From contig JAILBN010000002.1 in assembly GCA_024680915.1 (NCBI GenBank), positions 1 through 39,688 on the forward strand: a DNA stretch of 39,688 bases, written 5' to 3'. Positions 23,485 to 31,834 of this stretch are shown piece by piece (positions within the stretch are counted from its first letter, which is position 1; each line of letters starts with the position of its first letter). The DNA is from Treponemataceae bacterium. Its GTDB lineage: Bacteria > Spirochaetota > Spirochaetia > Treponematales > Treponemataceae. Both the position numbers and the translations under genes were made by a program. The notes beneath the pieces were generated by a model, which saw nothing but the letters and a program-made list of their open reading frames with translations, made no database searches and was not told where the DNA came from.

Positions 23485-24279
23485 ATGAGTTTTATGGGAA
23501 GACTTTTTAAGAAGAAAAAAGAGGAGGATCCTCATTCGGCTGTGGTAGTCAGAGCCGATGCGGATGCAGTTAATGAAGAAAAGCGGGATATGATCCGTGG
23601 TGTCGAGGATTTGTCCGAGACTTCGGTGAAAGAAATTATGATACCCCGTATAGATGTTGATTTTATCTCTGCTGATGTGCCCCAGGACGAGCTTCTTGAG
23701 ATAATAGCGGAAAGCGGGCATTCCCGTTTCCCTATTTACAGTGAGTCAATTGATAATGTTATAGGTGTTCTTTATGTGAAGGATCTCATCATGACCTTTG
23801 CCCGTCATGAGACTGTCAATCTTTCGAAAATCATAAGAAAACCATTTTTTGTTCCTGAGACGAAGAAAATAGATACTCTTCTGCGTGAATTCAGAAGACG
23901 GCATATACATATAGCCATAGCAATCGATGAATACGGTGGTGTCTCCGGTATCGTCTGTATGGAGGATATAATAGAGGAGATAGTAGGCGATATCCAGGAT
24001 GAGTTTGACAACGAACAGGAAGATATCCTTTCTGTAGGTGATGATATATGGCTTTGTGATGCCAGAGTCAACCTCGATGACCTGAACGAGAAACTTGGGT
24101 CGGACCTTCCCAATGAGGAATTCGATACTCTGGGTGGTTTCGTCTTTGATTTGTTCGGAAAAATTCCTGCTAAGTTCGAGAAATCATCTTGGAAGAATTT
24201 TGACTTCGTAGTTCAGGATATGGAAGGCCACCGCGTGAATCAGATAAAGGTTATAAAAAGGAAAGAAGAGAGTGAGTAG
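23485..24279 (+). CDS. tlyC: TlyC/CorC-family CBS-domain protein
   Basis: A 264-residue soluble protein with two CBS domains (about residues 45-170; VKEIMIPRIDVDFI and the EYGGVSGIVCMEDIIEEIVGDI block) and a C-terminal CorC_HlyC domain (about 180-262, FDTLGGFVFDLFGKIP). The family binds nucleotides and is tied to magnesium or cobalt handling; spirochaete members are often named hemolysin TlyC, without good proof. The DUF21 membrane domain is absent, so this is the short CorC form. No ribosome-binding site precedes ATG 23485; a second ATG three codons later is possible. The next gene starts before this one ends. Confidence 0.9.
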   Translation: MSFMGRLFKKKKEEDPHSAVVVRADADAVNEEKRDMIRGVEDLSETSVKEIMIPRIDVDFISADVPQDELLEIIAESGHSRFPIYSESIDNVIGVLYVKDLIMTFARHETVNLSKIIRKPFFVPETKKIDTLLREFRRRHIHIAIAIDEYGGVSGIVCMEDIIEEIVGDIQDEFDNEQEDILSVGDDIWLCDARVNLDDLNEKLGSDLPNEEFDTLGGFVFDLFGKIPAKFEKSSWKNFDFVVQDMEGHRVNQIKVIKRKEESE

Positions 24280-26284
24280 AGCTGTCAGGAAGATTGCGTT
24301 TTTCTCTTTGTTCTTCTTCTGTGTGTCAGGGGCATTCTCTTCCTCTGCCCAGTCTTGCTACAAGGCAGGGCAGGAGCAGCAGGAATTGAAGAACTGGTAT
24401 GAGGCTGTGGAGTGCTATCTGGAGGCTGTTCATATCAATCCTTCCTACGGAGATGCTTATTTTGCTCTTTCCCAGTGTTCCTACGAAATGGAGGAATACC
24501 AGCTTGCCCTGACTTATCTCGATATGGCGGCAAAGTATATAAGGAATAAGGCCGAGCTTCTGAACCTGCGCGGTTTTATTTATATAAGCCTGGGGATGAT
24601 TCCGGAGGCTAAGGAAGCCTTCGAGAAAGTACTGGAGAGTTATCCCAACAATGTTCAGGCCAGGTTCGGCCTTGCTGAGCTGGAGATTCTGGACGGCCGT
24701 GTCGCTGGTGCTGAGAAGCAGTTTTTACAAGCACTCCAGAGACAGCCCTTCGATTATAAAGTTCTCGTTTCTCTCGCTCTGGTTTCCGATTCCCTTGGTA
24801 AAACTTCTGAAGCAAGGAATTATGTGAACCGGGCCCTTCAGTATTATAGTGGAAACGCTGAAGTTTATTATCTCGCGGCCTACCTTGCGAAAAAACAGGG
24901 GGATTCCGATACTGCCGAGGAGTATGTCCGTTCTGCGATAAAGCTTGACGATTCCTACATCGATGCTTATAAACTCCTCACTTCAATACTTTATGATGAA
25001 AAGAGATACGAGGAAGTCCTGGAGTTATGTTCTTTCCTTATCAGCAAGGACAGAGCAGACAGCGATTCATGGTACATGAGGGGACTTTCCCTTGCAGCTT
25101 TGGACAGAATTCCGGAGGCTCTCACTGCATTAGGCACAGGTTTGGAGATAAATCCTGATGATGAGATTATGAGGGCGGAGCTTGAGCTTCTTGTATGTGA
25201 AAATACAAAAGTCGAGGATTCCAGACGTTTTGAGTGGGCTGCCTACCATCTGAAAAGAGCAAAAGAATATACCGACAAATATTTTTCAGTCCAGGCTGCC
25301 TATGAATACCAGCGCTGCCTCCGGCTTAATCCGATGGATATCGATTCCCGTAAGGCTTATGCGGAGCTTATGCTGTCATCCGGTTATCCGGAGGCCTATC
25401 TTTCCAATCTGGAGTTCATACAAGAGCAGGGAGCTGGAAACATTGTCATAGATGATATAGTAGAGGGCTACCGTTCTCTTCTTTATGACACGATCTCTTC
25501 CCGTTGGACCGTGGATCCTTTCTATCTTGATAAATCCCGCTGGAAAATAGGCTTTTACTATGTGAAGCCTTTCTCTGAAAGTATACATAGCGATGCAAGC
25601 AGAATAACGACTCTTATGATAGGCGATGTCTTCTCCGTTTCTTCTGCAGTAACCACTAAGGCTGATCCTGTCAGCGTTGCGAATTTTACGGAAGCCTTCC
25701 AAAGGGCTAGGAAAAGCGGATATGATTATTTCTGCCTGGTGGAGACTCTTGAGACCGACAGGGAGATAACCATAAGCTGCAATATGTATTCGGGCCGCAC
25801 AGGAAATGCTGCTGGTAAATGGACTGTCTACAGGACTGGCAACAGCCGTTTTTCCAATGCCGTCCAGAAAATCCGTCAGTCCATACTCAATTCCATGCCT
25901 TATTATGCTAAGATTATCGCCAGAAATGGTGCCGATATCCTTATCGATGCCGGTCGTATGGATGGCGTTGAGAACGATCAGGTTTGGACTGTCTTCGAGC
26001 CTGAGAAGATACGTACTGCGGATTTCGGACTGGGGCTGCTCTATGCTCAGAAGGATATTCTGGGAACTGTGCTTATAACCAATGCGGGTGAGGATATTTC
26101 TGAAGGTGATTATTCCCAGCTGGGCTTCTATGATCTGATGAATGTAGGTGATATAGTCCTGCTTATACCTCATGAGGAAGAAGGTGGTGAGAATCAAGGG
26201 GAGACCGAAGACGGAGTGGTGGTCAAGCAGGACCAGGTCTCCAATAATCCTGAGCTGGTAAGGATGCTAAGAATTATCAGGTAG
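24272..26284 (+). CDS. Secreted TPR-repeat protein of unknown function
   Basis: A 670-residue protein with a signal peptide (residues 1-27, ending SSSAQS). Residues about 28-300 contain seven to eight tetratricopeptide repeats, with motifs such as YEAVECYLEAVHINPSYGDAY and ALTALGTGLEINPDD. Such repeats bind other proteins, so a periplasmic scaffold role is likely. Residues 330-480 hold a further helical part. The C-terminal third (about 540-640) is a different, beta-rich domain with DILIDAGRMDGVENDQVWTVF. The start is GTG, overlapping the tlyC stop by 8 bases. The last 18 bases overlap the convergent gene. Confidence 0.8.
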   Translation: MSRAVRKIAFFSLFFFCVSGAFSSSAQSCYKAGQEQQELKNWYEAVECYLEAVHINPSYGDAYFALSQCSYEMEEYQLALTYLDMAAKYIRNKAELLNLRGFIYISLGMIPEAKEAFEKVLESYPNNVQARFGLAELEILDGRVAGAEKQFLQALQRQPFDYKVLVSLALVSDSLGKTSEARNYVNRALQYYSGNAEVYYLAAYLAKKQGDSDTAEEYVRSAIKLDDSYIDAYKLLTSILYDEKRYEEVLELCSFLISKDRADSDSWYMRGLSLAALDRIPEALTALGTGLEINPDDEIMRAELELLVCENTKVEDSRRFEWAAYHLKRAKEYTDKYFSVQAAYEYQRCLRLNPMDIDSRKAYAELMLSSGYPEAYLSNLEFIQEQGAGNIVIDDIVEGYRSLLYDTISSRWTVDPFYLDKSRWKIGFYYVKPFSESIHSDASRITTLMIGDVFSVSSAVTTKADPVSVANFTEAFQRARKSGYDYFCLVETLETDREITISCNMYSGRTGNAAGKWTVYRTGNSRFSNAVQKIRQSILNSMPYYAKIIARNGADILIDAGRMDGVENDQVWTVFEPEKIRTADFGLGLLYAQKDILGTVLITNAGEDISEGDYSQLGFYDLMNVGDIVLLIPHEEEGGENQGETEDGVVVKQDQVSNNPELVRMLRIIR

Positions 26285-27187
26285 CTGGTAATAATCCAGG
26301 GAGTACTGGATCCATCGTCTCGATATAGCATCCAGTTCAGGGTATGTTTTCTGGGCCCACATGAAATAGCTGAGCGCGTCCCTGTATTTTTCTTGGAAGA
26401 AAAGAGTCTGACCCGTGTAAATCTGAGCCTTTGCGGTTATATAGTCGCTCTTGTTGGTTTGAAGGAATTTCTTGAGCTCATTTTCCGCAGAGCTCCATTC
26501 GTTCCTTGAGAAAAAGGTGTCTATTATATTGAACAGGGTGTACTCGTCTCCTGTAACATTCTCGTCCTGGTCATCAGCAAAAATGTAGGGTTTCACTTTT
26601 CCTTTCGTCACCGCATTCAGACCGAAGCGGGAGGCTTCTTCCAAAGTTTCTGCCTCTATGCTCTCGGAATCCAGGACATCATCTTTGAACAAATGCAGGT
26701 AGGGAAGAGGAGTCTCCCTTATTACGCCTGTCTGGGGGGCTGAGTCTTCATCCCTCATGGATATGTTCTCAGGGATGGAGGTTTCGGAGGCAGCAGCTGC
26801 CCCTGCGGCATAGACTGTGGCGTTGACCGTTGGTATTATCAGGTCATAGAGGGTTCCGTCAGTGTAACGTGCTGTGATAGTATAATACCAGCTGTATATA
26901 CCACAGGATGTGTCTGTGTAGGAGCTTTTGTCCGTCGTCAGTGTGGCCAGCTGCATGGAGCTTGTGAGCTGGGTTCCAGAGGAAAAAGCCTGTCTGCTTC
27001 TGAATATGATAAGAGCGTCTGTGTTTTTCATAGCATCAGCTGCCGGCAGTTTCCACGTTATCTCTATATTCTGCCCGGAAGGCAGGGCTGTTATATCTGT
27101 TACCATGGGGCGGCTGCTTTGTGCTGCTGCATGGAAAAATAGTAGAGTGAAAAGAATAATGGACGACACTTGTTTTGAATGTTTCAT
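26267..27187 (-). CDS. Secreted protein with fibronectin-III-like start and TPR-like end
   Basis: A 306-residue protein not assigned to a named family. Residues 1-23 are a signal peptide (FTLLFFHAAAQSS). Residues 28-125 resemble a fibronectin type III fold (ITALPSGQNIEITWKLP and SWYYTITARYTDGT). The C-terminal 100 residues are helical and read like tetratricopeptide units (SAENELKKFL, YRDALSYFMWAQKTYP). The ATG at 27187 lies directly before the signal peptide; an ATG at 27211 would add eight residues. No Shine-Dalgarno sequence; a -10-like GATATT lies 6 bases upstream. Its tail overlaps the convergent TPR gene, and its upstream region is shared with the Cas2-like gene. Confidence 0.7.
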   Translation of the reverse strand: MKHSKQVSSIILFTLLFFHAAAQSSRPMVTDITALPSGQNIEITWKLPAADAMKNTDALIIFRSRQAFSSGTQLTSSMQLATLTTDKSSYTDTSCGIYSWYYTITARYTDGTLYDLIIPTVNATVYAAGAAAASETSIPENISMRDEDSAPQTGVIRETPLPYLHLFKDDVLDSESIEAETLEEASRFGLNAVTKGKVKPYIFADDQDENVTGDEYTLFNIIDTFFSRNEWSSAENELKKFLQTNKSDYITAKAQIYTGQTLFFQEKYRDALSYFMWAQKTYPELDAISRRWIQYSLDYYQLPDNS

Positions 27188-27193
27188 ACTGTA

Positions 27194-27244
27194 AATATCG
27201 GACAAAAACAACGGTTTGACAAGATATTGTCTTTATTTTATGCT
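27194..27244. promoter_or_regulatory. Divergent promoters with overlapping -35 boxes
   Basis: Plus strand: TTGACA (27216-27221), 17 bases, TATGCT (27239-27244), with the ATG at 27251. Minus strand: TTGTCA (27222-27217), 17 bases, GATATT (27199-27194), with the ATG at 27187. Both -10 boxes are six bases from their start codons, so both messages may be leaderless. The two -35 boxes share five bases. Confidence 0.55.
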
Positions 27245-27250
27245 TATTGT

Positions 27251-27553
27251 ATGTTCGTTTCTGTTGTTGTCGATCCCGGCAGTGTCGAGTCCTCACGGGC
27301 TGTGACTTCAGTCCTCATGGAATATGGCTTTAGGAAGGTCCAGAGGGCATGTTGGGAGCATGTCACATTGCCGGAGAAAAAACTAAATCTTCTGAAGAAA
27401 GATATAGACCGGGTCACAGATTATTACGATTCTGTCCGTATGTATCAGTATCCGGTGCAGGGTTTGCTTGCTGTAACAGAGATGTCCCGAAAAAAGTGGA
27501 AAAGATGCTTTTTACGGCCGAACAATGAGGAAGCGGAAAGTACCGAGGAATAA
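27251..27553 (+). CDS. Stand-alone Cas2-like protein
   Basis: A 100-residue protein resembling Cas2. It begins MFVSVVVDPG, with an aspartate (D8) at the end of the first strand as in Cas2, followed by YGFRKVQRACWEHV (residues 25-38) and DSVRMYQYP (60-68), which match the helix-strand and last-strand blocks of that family. A basic WKRCFLR and acidic tail end it. Cas2 normally helps insert CRISPR spacers; no cas1 or CRISPR array is in this window, so the role is unknown. Related small ferredoxin-fold proteins include VapD toxins. The ATG at 27251 was chosen because the frame upstream is non-coding, and the promoter ends six bases before it. Confidence 0.6.
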   Translation: MFVSVVVDPGSVESSRAVTSVLMEYGFRKVQRACWEHVTLPEKKLNLLKKDIDRVTDYYDSVRMYQYPVQGLLAVTEMSRKKWKRCFLRPNNEEAESTEE

Positions 27554-27572
27554 AAAGCCTCAGGCAGCTTTA

Positions 27573-27588
27573 CCTTGAAGTATCAAGG
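27573..27588. other. Small hairpin between the Cas2-like gene and prfB
   Basis: CCTTGA-AGTA-TCAAGG is a perfect inverted repeat. CCTTGAAGT occurs again at about 27598, so the left arm is duplicated. No T tract follows. Confidence 0.4.
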
Positions 27589-27670
27589 ACAACGCTTCCT
27601 TGAAGTGACTAGCTGGGTTTTAAGTCAGTAAGACTTGATGATTTGTTAGATGTCAGGATAGGAGAATAGA

Positions 27671-28802
27671 ATGCTTGAAGATTATAAAATGCCTATAGAG
27701 GCTCTGAAAGAAGATATCATGAATGTTTGGGGGCGTCTTTGACGTCGCTGCGATAGAGAAAAAAATAGCTGACAAAGAGATTTTGACTGGAGCTCCCGAC
27801 TTTTGGGACGATCCCAAAAAGGCCGAGAAGGTCCTGTCAGAGATCAAGATGCTCCGTAACCGGATTGAGCCCTGGAAAGAGCTTATAAAGACCATGGATG
27901 ACATAGAGGCGACCTATGAGCTGGCCGAGGAAAGCCGTGATGCGGAGCTGGAGGAGGAGGTTTCCAAGGAATATGAAGCTGCGAAGGCTAAATTTGAGAA
28001 ACAAAGTATCCTGAACCTTCTTTCCGATGAGGTGGACAAGAATGATGCCTTCCTTACAATACATGCGGGAGCAGGCGGTACGGAAGCCTGTGACTGGGCT
28101 CAGATGCTCTGCCGCATGTATATGCGCTGGGCGGAGCGTCGCGGTTACAAAGTGGAGACCGTGGATGAGCTGGAAGCTGAAGGCGGCTTGAAATCTGTGA
28201 CCCTTCAGATTTCTGGTGAATATGTCTACGGATATCTTAAATGTGAAGCCGGCGTCCATCGCCTTGTACGCATAAGTCCCTTCGATGCCAATGCCCGCCG
28301 TCATACTTCCTTCTCTTCTGTTTATGTCTTTCCTGTGCTTGATGATAGTATCGAGGTGGAGATTCGTCCTGAGGATCTTCGTGTAGATACCTATCGTTCT
28401 GGTGGAGCCGGCGGTCAGCACGTCAACAAAACTGATTCAGCCGTCCGTTTTACCCATATTCCTACCGGAATAGTCGTCGCCTGCCAGACAGAACGCAGCC
28501 AGATAATGAACCGCCAGACCGCCATGAGTATGTTGAAGGCCCGCTTGTATGAGTATTACAAGGCCGAGAAGGAAAAAGAGAATTCCAAGTTCGCCCAGGA
28601 GAAAAAGGATATTTCCTGGGGAAATCAGATACGTTCCTATGTGTTCCAGCCCTATACAATGGTCAAGGATCATCGTACTAAATATGAGGTGGGCAATATT
28701 CAGTCCGTTATGGACGGTAATATAGACCCCTTCCTTGAGGCTTTTCTTTCTGCAAAATGGAAAGGACTTCCGATGGGTGATGACGGAGACGATGAGGTTT
28801 GA
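27671..28802 (+). CDS. prfB: Peptide chain release factor 2, programmed +1 frameshift
   Basis: RF2 recognises UGA and UAA stops and triggers release. The 376-residue product joins 27671-27739 to 27741-28802. The first frame runs 23 codons and ends at CTT TGA C (27737-27743), preceded by GGGGG (27729-27733): the standard shift site in which low RF2 lets the ribosome slip +1 past its own UGA. The main frame has the GGQ peptidyl-release motif at about residues 247-249 and the SPF discriminator (RISPFDANARRHTSF). The start is supported by AGGAG six bases upstream. The next gene's TTG start overlaps the stop codon. Confidence 0.97.
27729..27743 (+). promoter_or_regulatory. prfB +1 frameshift signal
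   Basis: GGGGG-CGT-CTT-TGA-C places a Shine-Dalgarno-like stretch three bases before the slippery CTT and the in-frame UGA. This is the layout known from E. coli prfB and gives autoregulation of RF2. Confidence 0.95.
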
Positions 28803-30232
28803 AGCCACGTAAGGCTTTTTGCCTTTTCCTTACAGCTTTCCTGACCCTTATTCCTTTTCATGCAGAGGAGTGGGTTCTCGCTATCTCTGCATTCGATGGG
28901 GATAAATCTTTCTCCACCATTATTCCTCAGCTTATTATGGCGGAAATACCAGATGGTCTTGTGCGCTTGGTTACCTCAGGGGAAATGGTGGAGAATAAGA
29001 AAAAGACTATCCTTGAGGAACGTCGTAAGCTTCAGAATTCCATGCAGGAGAAAATAAAAGCCAGGGATGCTGTCCTTTTCAGTGACAAGCCTGCTCTTCA
29101 GAAAAAAAGCGATATCTTGAGTTACGAGCGGGAGATTCTTACCCTCCAGGATCAGATTTTTCAGAATATAGAGGAATATCAGCTAAGGGATTATGAACCG
29201 GAGCCTGTGGAAGCTTCCGTGACCTTCTGGCAGAAGAACCGGGAAGCTCTTTTCTCTCTTCCCTCCAACGGAAAGGTGACAGGAGTGGACGGCCTTATTA
29301 CAGGTACTATAACGCGTTATGCTGATTTTATACATGTGAGGGCAGAGCTTAGTCTTTATCCCGGGGGAATCAAGGCCGGAAGCTTTGAGAGTGCGGCAAC
29401 AACAAAAGAGATGAACCTTCTGGCCTCCGAGATTGCTGCCGGTATCTTGGACACGATAGTGAATACGACTCCTGTCTCCATAGCCATCAATGTACAGCTG
29501 GAGGAGGGGGACTCAAGTCCTGCTACCGTCCGTGTGGATGGAAATAAAATCTCTTCATACCTAGGGACCGATACGAACAGAAGAACCTATCAGCAGGGAG
29601 TGCATGAAATCTCGGTTTCTGCTCCAGGCTATAAGGATTCGACTTTTTTCTATGATTTCTCAGATGATACATCCTTCAATGTGACGGTCAAGCTTGAAAA
29701 AGCAGAGAATATAAAGCTGACCCTGAATATACCTGATATTTCCGGTACTATTTCCCATTCTGCCATCAATGACGGGGGGAGTCCTGCCCAGGTTTACGTG
29801 AACGGGCTTCCTGTCATGGGTGAGGTAAGGTCCGGAGACGGCGTTTCCGGATTCTTTTTCGTGGACCGGCCTGATGTTTCCCAAGGTTCTCTTTCTGGTC
29901 GTGAGTACAATTTAGACCTTGCTGTCCGTGAATCGAATCCCAACGATATAATTGAAAAAAGCCGCCGGAATATGTATACTGCATTCGGTCTGTTTTTAAT
30001 CTCTCTTCCTTTTTCTTTTATGGCCAATGGAAAGCTGGAGAGTGTGATGAACGCTTCTAAGAATGGTTCTGTGACAGAAGATATTAGAGAAAAAATAAAA
30101 ATAGACAGGATTTTGTCTTATGTCTCCATAGGGGCTTCTGTCGCGTTAGGAGTCAACTGGGGCATCAGATTAGGCGGATATATTATGGCTGCTAATTCTC
30201 TTCTGCCAGAAATAATCATCCCGGAGGAATAA
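28799..30232 (+). CDS. Secreted PEGA-domain protein
   Basis: A 477-residue envelope protein. Residues 1-23 are a signal peptide (FCLFLTAFLTLIPFHAEE). Residues 65-130 are charged and helical, probably a coiled coil (NKKKTILEERRKLQNS). A PEGA-like beta domain spans about 225-300 (VRVDGNKISSYLGT, GVHEISVSAPGYKDS). Near the C-terminus two hydrophobic segments (about 395-415 and 440-465) may anchor it in a membrane. The start is TTG 28799, overlapping the prfB stop; no ATG lies before the signal peptide. It precedes ftsY by two bases. PEGA domains are common in bacterial surface proteins; function unknown. Confidence 0.7.
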   Translation: MKPRKAFCLFLTAFLTLIPFHAEEWVLAISAFDGDKSFSTIIPQLIMAEIPDGLVRLVTSGEMVENKKKTILEERRKLQNSMQEKIKARDAVLFSDKPALQKKSDILSYEREILTLQDQIFQNIEEYQLRDYEPEPVEASVTFWQKNREALFSLPSNGKVTGVDGLITGTITRYADFIHVRAELSLYPGGIKAGSFESAATTKEMNLLASEIAAGILDTIVNTTPVSIAINVQLEEGDSSPATVRVDGNKISSYLGTDTNRRTYQQGVHEISVSAPGYKDSTFFYDFSDDTSFNVTVKLEKAENIKLTLNIPDISGTISHSAINDGGSPAQVYVNGLPVMGEVRSGDGVSGFFFVDRPDVSQGSLSGREYNLDLAVRESNPNDIIEKSRRNMYTAFGLFLISLPFSFMANGKLESVMNASKNGSVTEDIREKIKIDRILSYVSIGASVALGVNWGIRLGGYIMAANSLLPEIIIPEE

Positions 30233-30233
30233 A

Positions 30234-31106
30234 ATGGCTAAGTCTGGACTTGCCCAAAAACTTGGAAGACTCTTTGGTCTGTATAAAAATAAAAACGAGG
30301 ATTTTTTCGATGAGCTTACAGATTCTCTTATAGAAGGGGATATCGGGGCTAAGACAGCTTTTGAGATAACAGAGGTTCTGGAGAAAAAATGCCGTGAAAA
30401 GCATCTTTCAGAGGAAGAGGCGATAAAGAAAGAGCTTAAGGAGCTTCTCCTTTCCTTCATCAAGACGGTGGAGCTTAAACCCAGAAAAGAAGATGTGTCT
30501 ATCTTTATGTTCCTTGGAGTGAACGGAGCCGGGAAAACCACCTCTGCAGCCAAGCTTGCCCGTTATTATACCAATGCAGGACATTCTGTGGTTCTTGCGG
30601 CTGCAGATACTTACCGTGCGGCAGCGATAGAACAACTCTCTTATCACGGAGAGAAACTGGGGATCCGTGTCGTATCTCATCAGCATGGAGCGGATCCTTC
30701 TGCTGTTGTTTTTGATGCGGCTGCTGCTGCGGCGGCAAAGGGCGGGGCTCTTGTCATTGCTGATACCGCCGGTCGTCTCCACAACAAGGAGAACCTGGTC
30801 CGTGAGCTGCAGAAAATAGATAGGATAGCTGCTCAGAAGGCTTCTGCCGGTGCTTACAAAAAGCTTATCGTTCTTGATGCTACCACAGGCCAGAATGCTA
30901 TGCGTCAGGCTGAGGTTTTTAATGAGGCTGTCGGTGTCGATGCCGCCGTTCTGACTAAATACGATTCCACTGCCAAGGGAGGAATCGCCGTCTCCTTGGG
31001 TCGCGAGCTGGGGATACCCGTCGCTTTCGTATGCACGGGAGAGAAATATGATGATATAGAGCCCTTCTCCCCAGAGAAATATGTAGACGAATTCCTGGAA
31101 GGCTGA
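30234..31106 (+). CDS. ftsY: Signal recognition particle receptor FtsY
   Basis: A 290-residue SRP GTPase receptor that brings membrane-protein-making ribosomes to the translocon. The N domain covers residues 1-85. The G domain has GVNGAGKTT (95-103), DTYRAAAIEQL (125-135), DTAGR (177-181) and TKYDSTAKGG, where most relatives have TKLDGTAKGG. The acidic A domain of E. coli FtsY is missing, as in many compact FtsY proteins. GGAGG six bases upstream fixes the ATG. Its neighbours are secreted or membrane proteins and the Lol-type transporter, giving the locus an envelope-biogenesis theme. Confidence 0.96.
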   Translation: MAKSGLAQKLGRLFGLYKNKNEDFFDELTDSLIEGDIGAKTAFEITEVLEKKCREKHLSEEEAIKKELKELLLSFIKTVELKPRKEDVSIFMFLGVNGAGKTTSAAKLARYYTNAGHSVVLAAADTYRAAAIEQLSYHGEKLGIRVVSHQHGADPSAVVFDAAAAAAAKGGALVIADTAGRLHNKENLVRELQKIDRIAAQKASAGAYKKLIVLDATTGQNAMRQAEVFNEAVGVDAAVLTKYDSTAKGGIAVSLGRELGIPVAFVCTGEKYDDIEPFSPEKYVDEFLEG

Positions 31107-31108
31107 TT

Positions 31109-31834
31109 ATGACGGTGAAATACCGCTTCCTTGTCCTTCTTTTTCTTTTCTCTGCCCCTCTTGTTCAGGCGGATACTTTTACCCAGGGACAGACAGGGCA
31201 GCTTCGCTCTTTTGTCACTGATGAGGAGACTTATGGTTTTTCCTCTGATGCCACTAATCTGCAATCCATATACGTGGTCAGCGAGGACGGCATAACTCTC
31301 CGTATGTATGACGATCAGAACCGTATAGAACGGGAGACACGGTGGAACAAAGACTATTCCAAGATTGACTCTGTCTTTGAATATACTTATTCAGGGACAA
31401 AAATGACTCCTTCGTCAAAAATAGAGAAATATCCTTCACAGTCAAAAGAAATTGAAATACAATATAATGATACGGGTATTGAGGAAAAACGTGTGGTCTA
31501 TAAGACGGAAGGTACCCGCAGGGAAGTGGTGGAGACAGTAACCTGGGAGTATGATTCCAAAGGCAGAATTGCTGAGGAGAAGCACCTTTCAGGAGGGACG
31601 TCTCCTTCCGAGGATAAGTACGCTTATCTCTATAACGATAACGATCTTCCCCCCGATTATTATGTTTATAAGGACGGCGTTCTTCTGGAGAAGACAGCTT
31701 ATGTCTCCGACACAGAATACTGGTCTGTGGTATATTTCGGGAATTATGAGGTATGGACTCGCTATGTCTATGGAGAGAAGAAGGAAGAATTGTATAAACT
31801 TGACGGTGTCATTCAGCGCAGGAGTTCGTTTTGA
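31109..31834 (+). CDS. Secreted protein of unknown function
   Basis: Not assigned to a family. The 241-residue product has a signal peptide (residues 1-21, FLVLLFLFSAPLVQA). The mature part contains short repeated strands such as YDDQNRIERETRWN, YDSKGRIAEEKH and YNDNDLPPDYYVYKDG, like the YD/RHS or MORN-type beta repeats of bacterial surface proteins. It starts two bases after the ftsY stop. Its C-terminal codons hold AGGAG, the ribosome-binding site of the following permease, so expression is linked to the Lol-type exporter. A periplasmic partner of that exporter is a reasonable guess only. Confidence 0.65.
   Translation: MTVKYRFLVLLFLFSAPLVQADTFTQGQTGQLRSFVTDEETYGFSSDATNLQSIYVVSEDGITLRMYDDQNRIERETRWNKDYSKIDSVFEYTYSGTKMTPSSKIEKYPSQSKEIEIQYNDTGIEEKRVVYKTEGTRREVVETVTWEYDSKGRIAEEKHLSGGTSPSEDKYAYLYNDNDLPPDYYVYKDGVLLEKTAYVSDTEYWSVVYFGNYEVWTRYVYGEKKEELYKLDGVIQRRSSF

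Noticed and set aside
27671-27742. prfB as a pseudogene broken by a stop
   Set aside because: The in-frame TGA sits in the standard CTT-TGA-C frameshift site with an upstream GGGGG, so it is a regulated gene, not a broken one.
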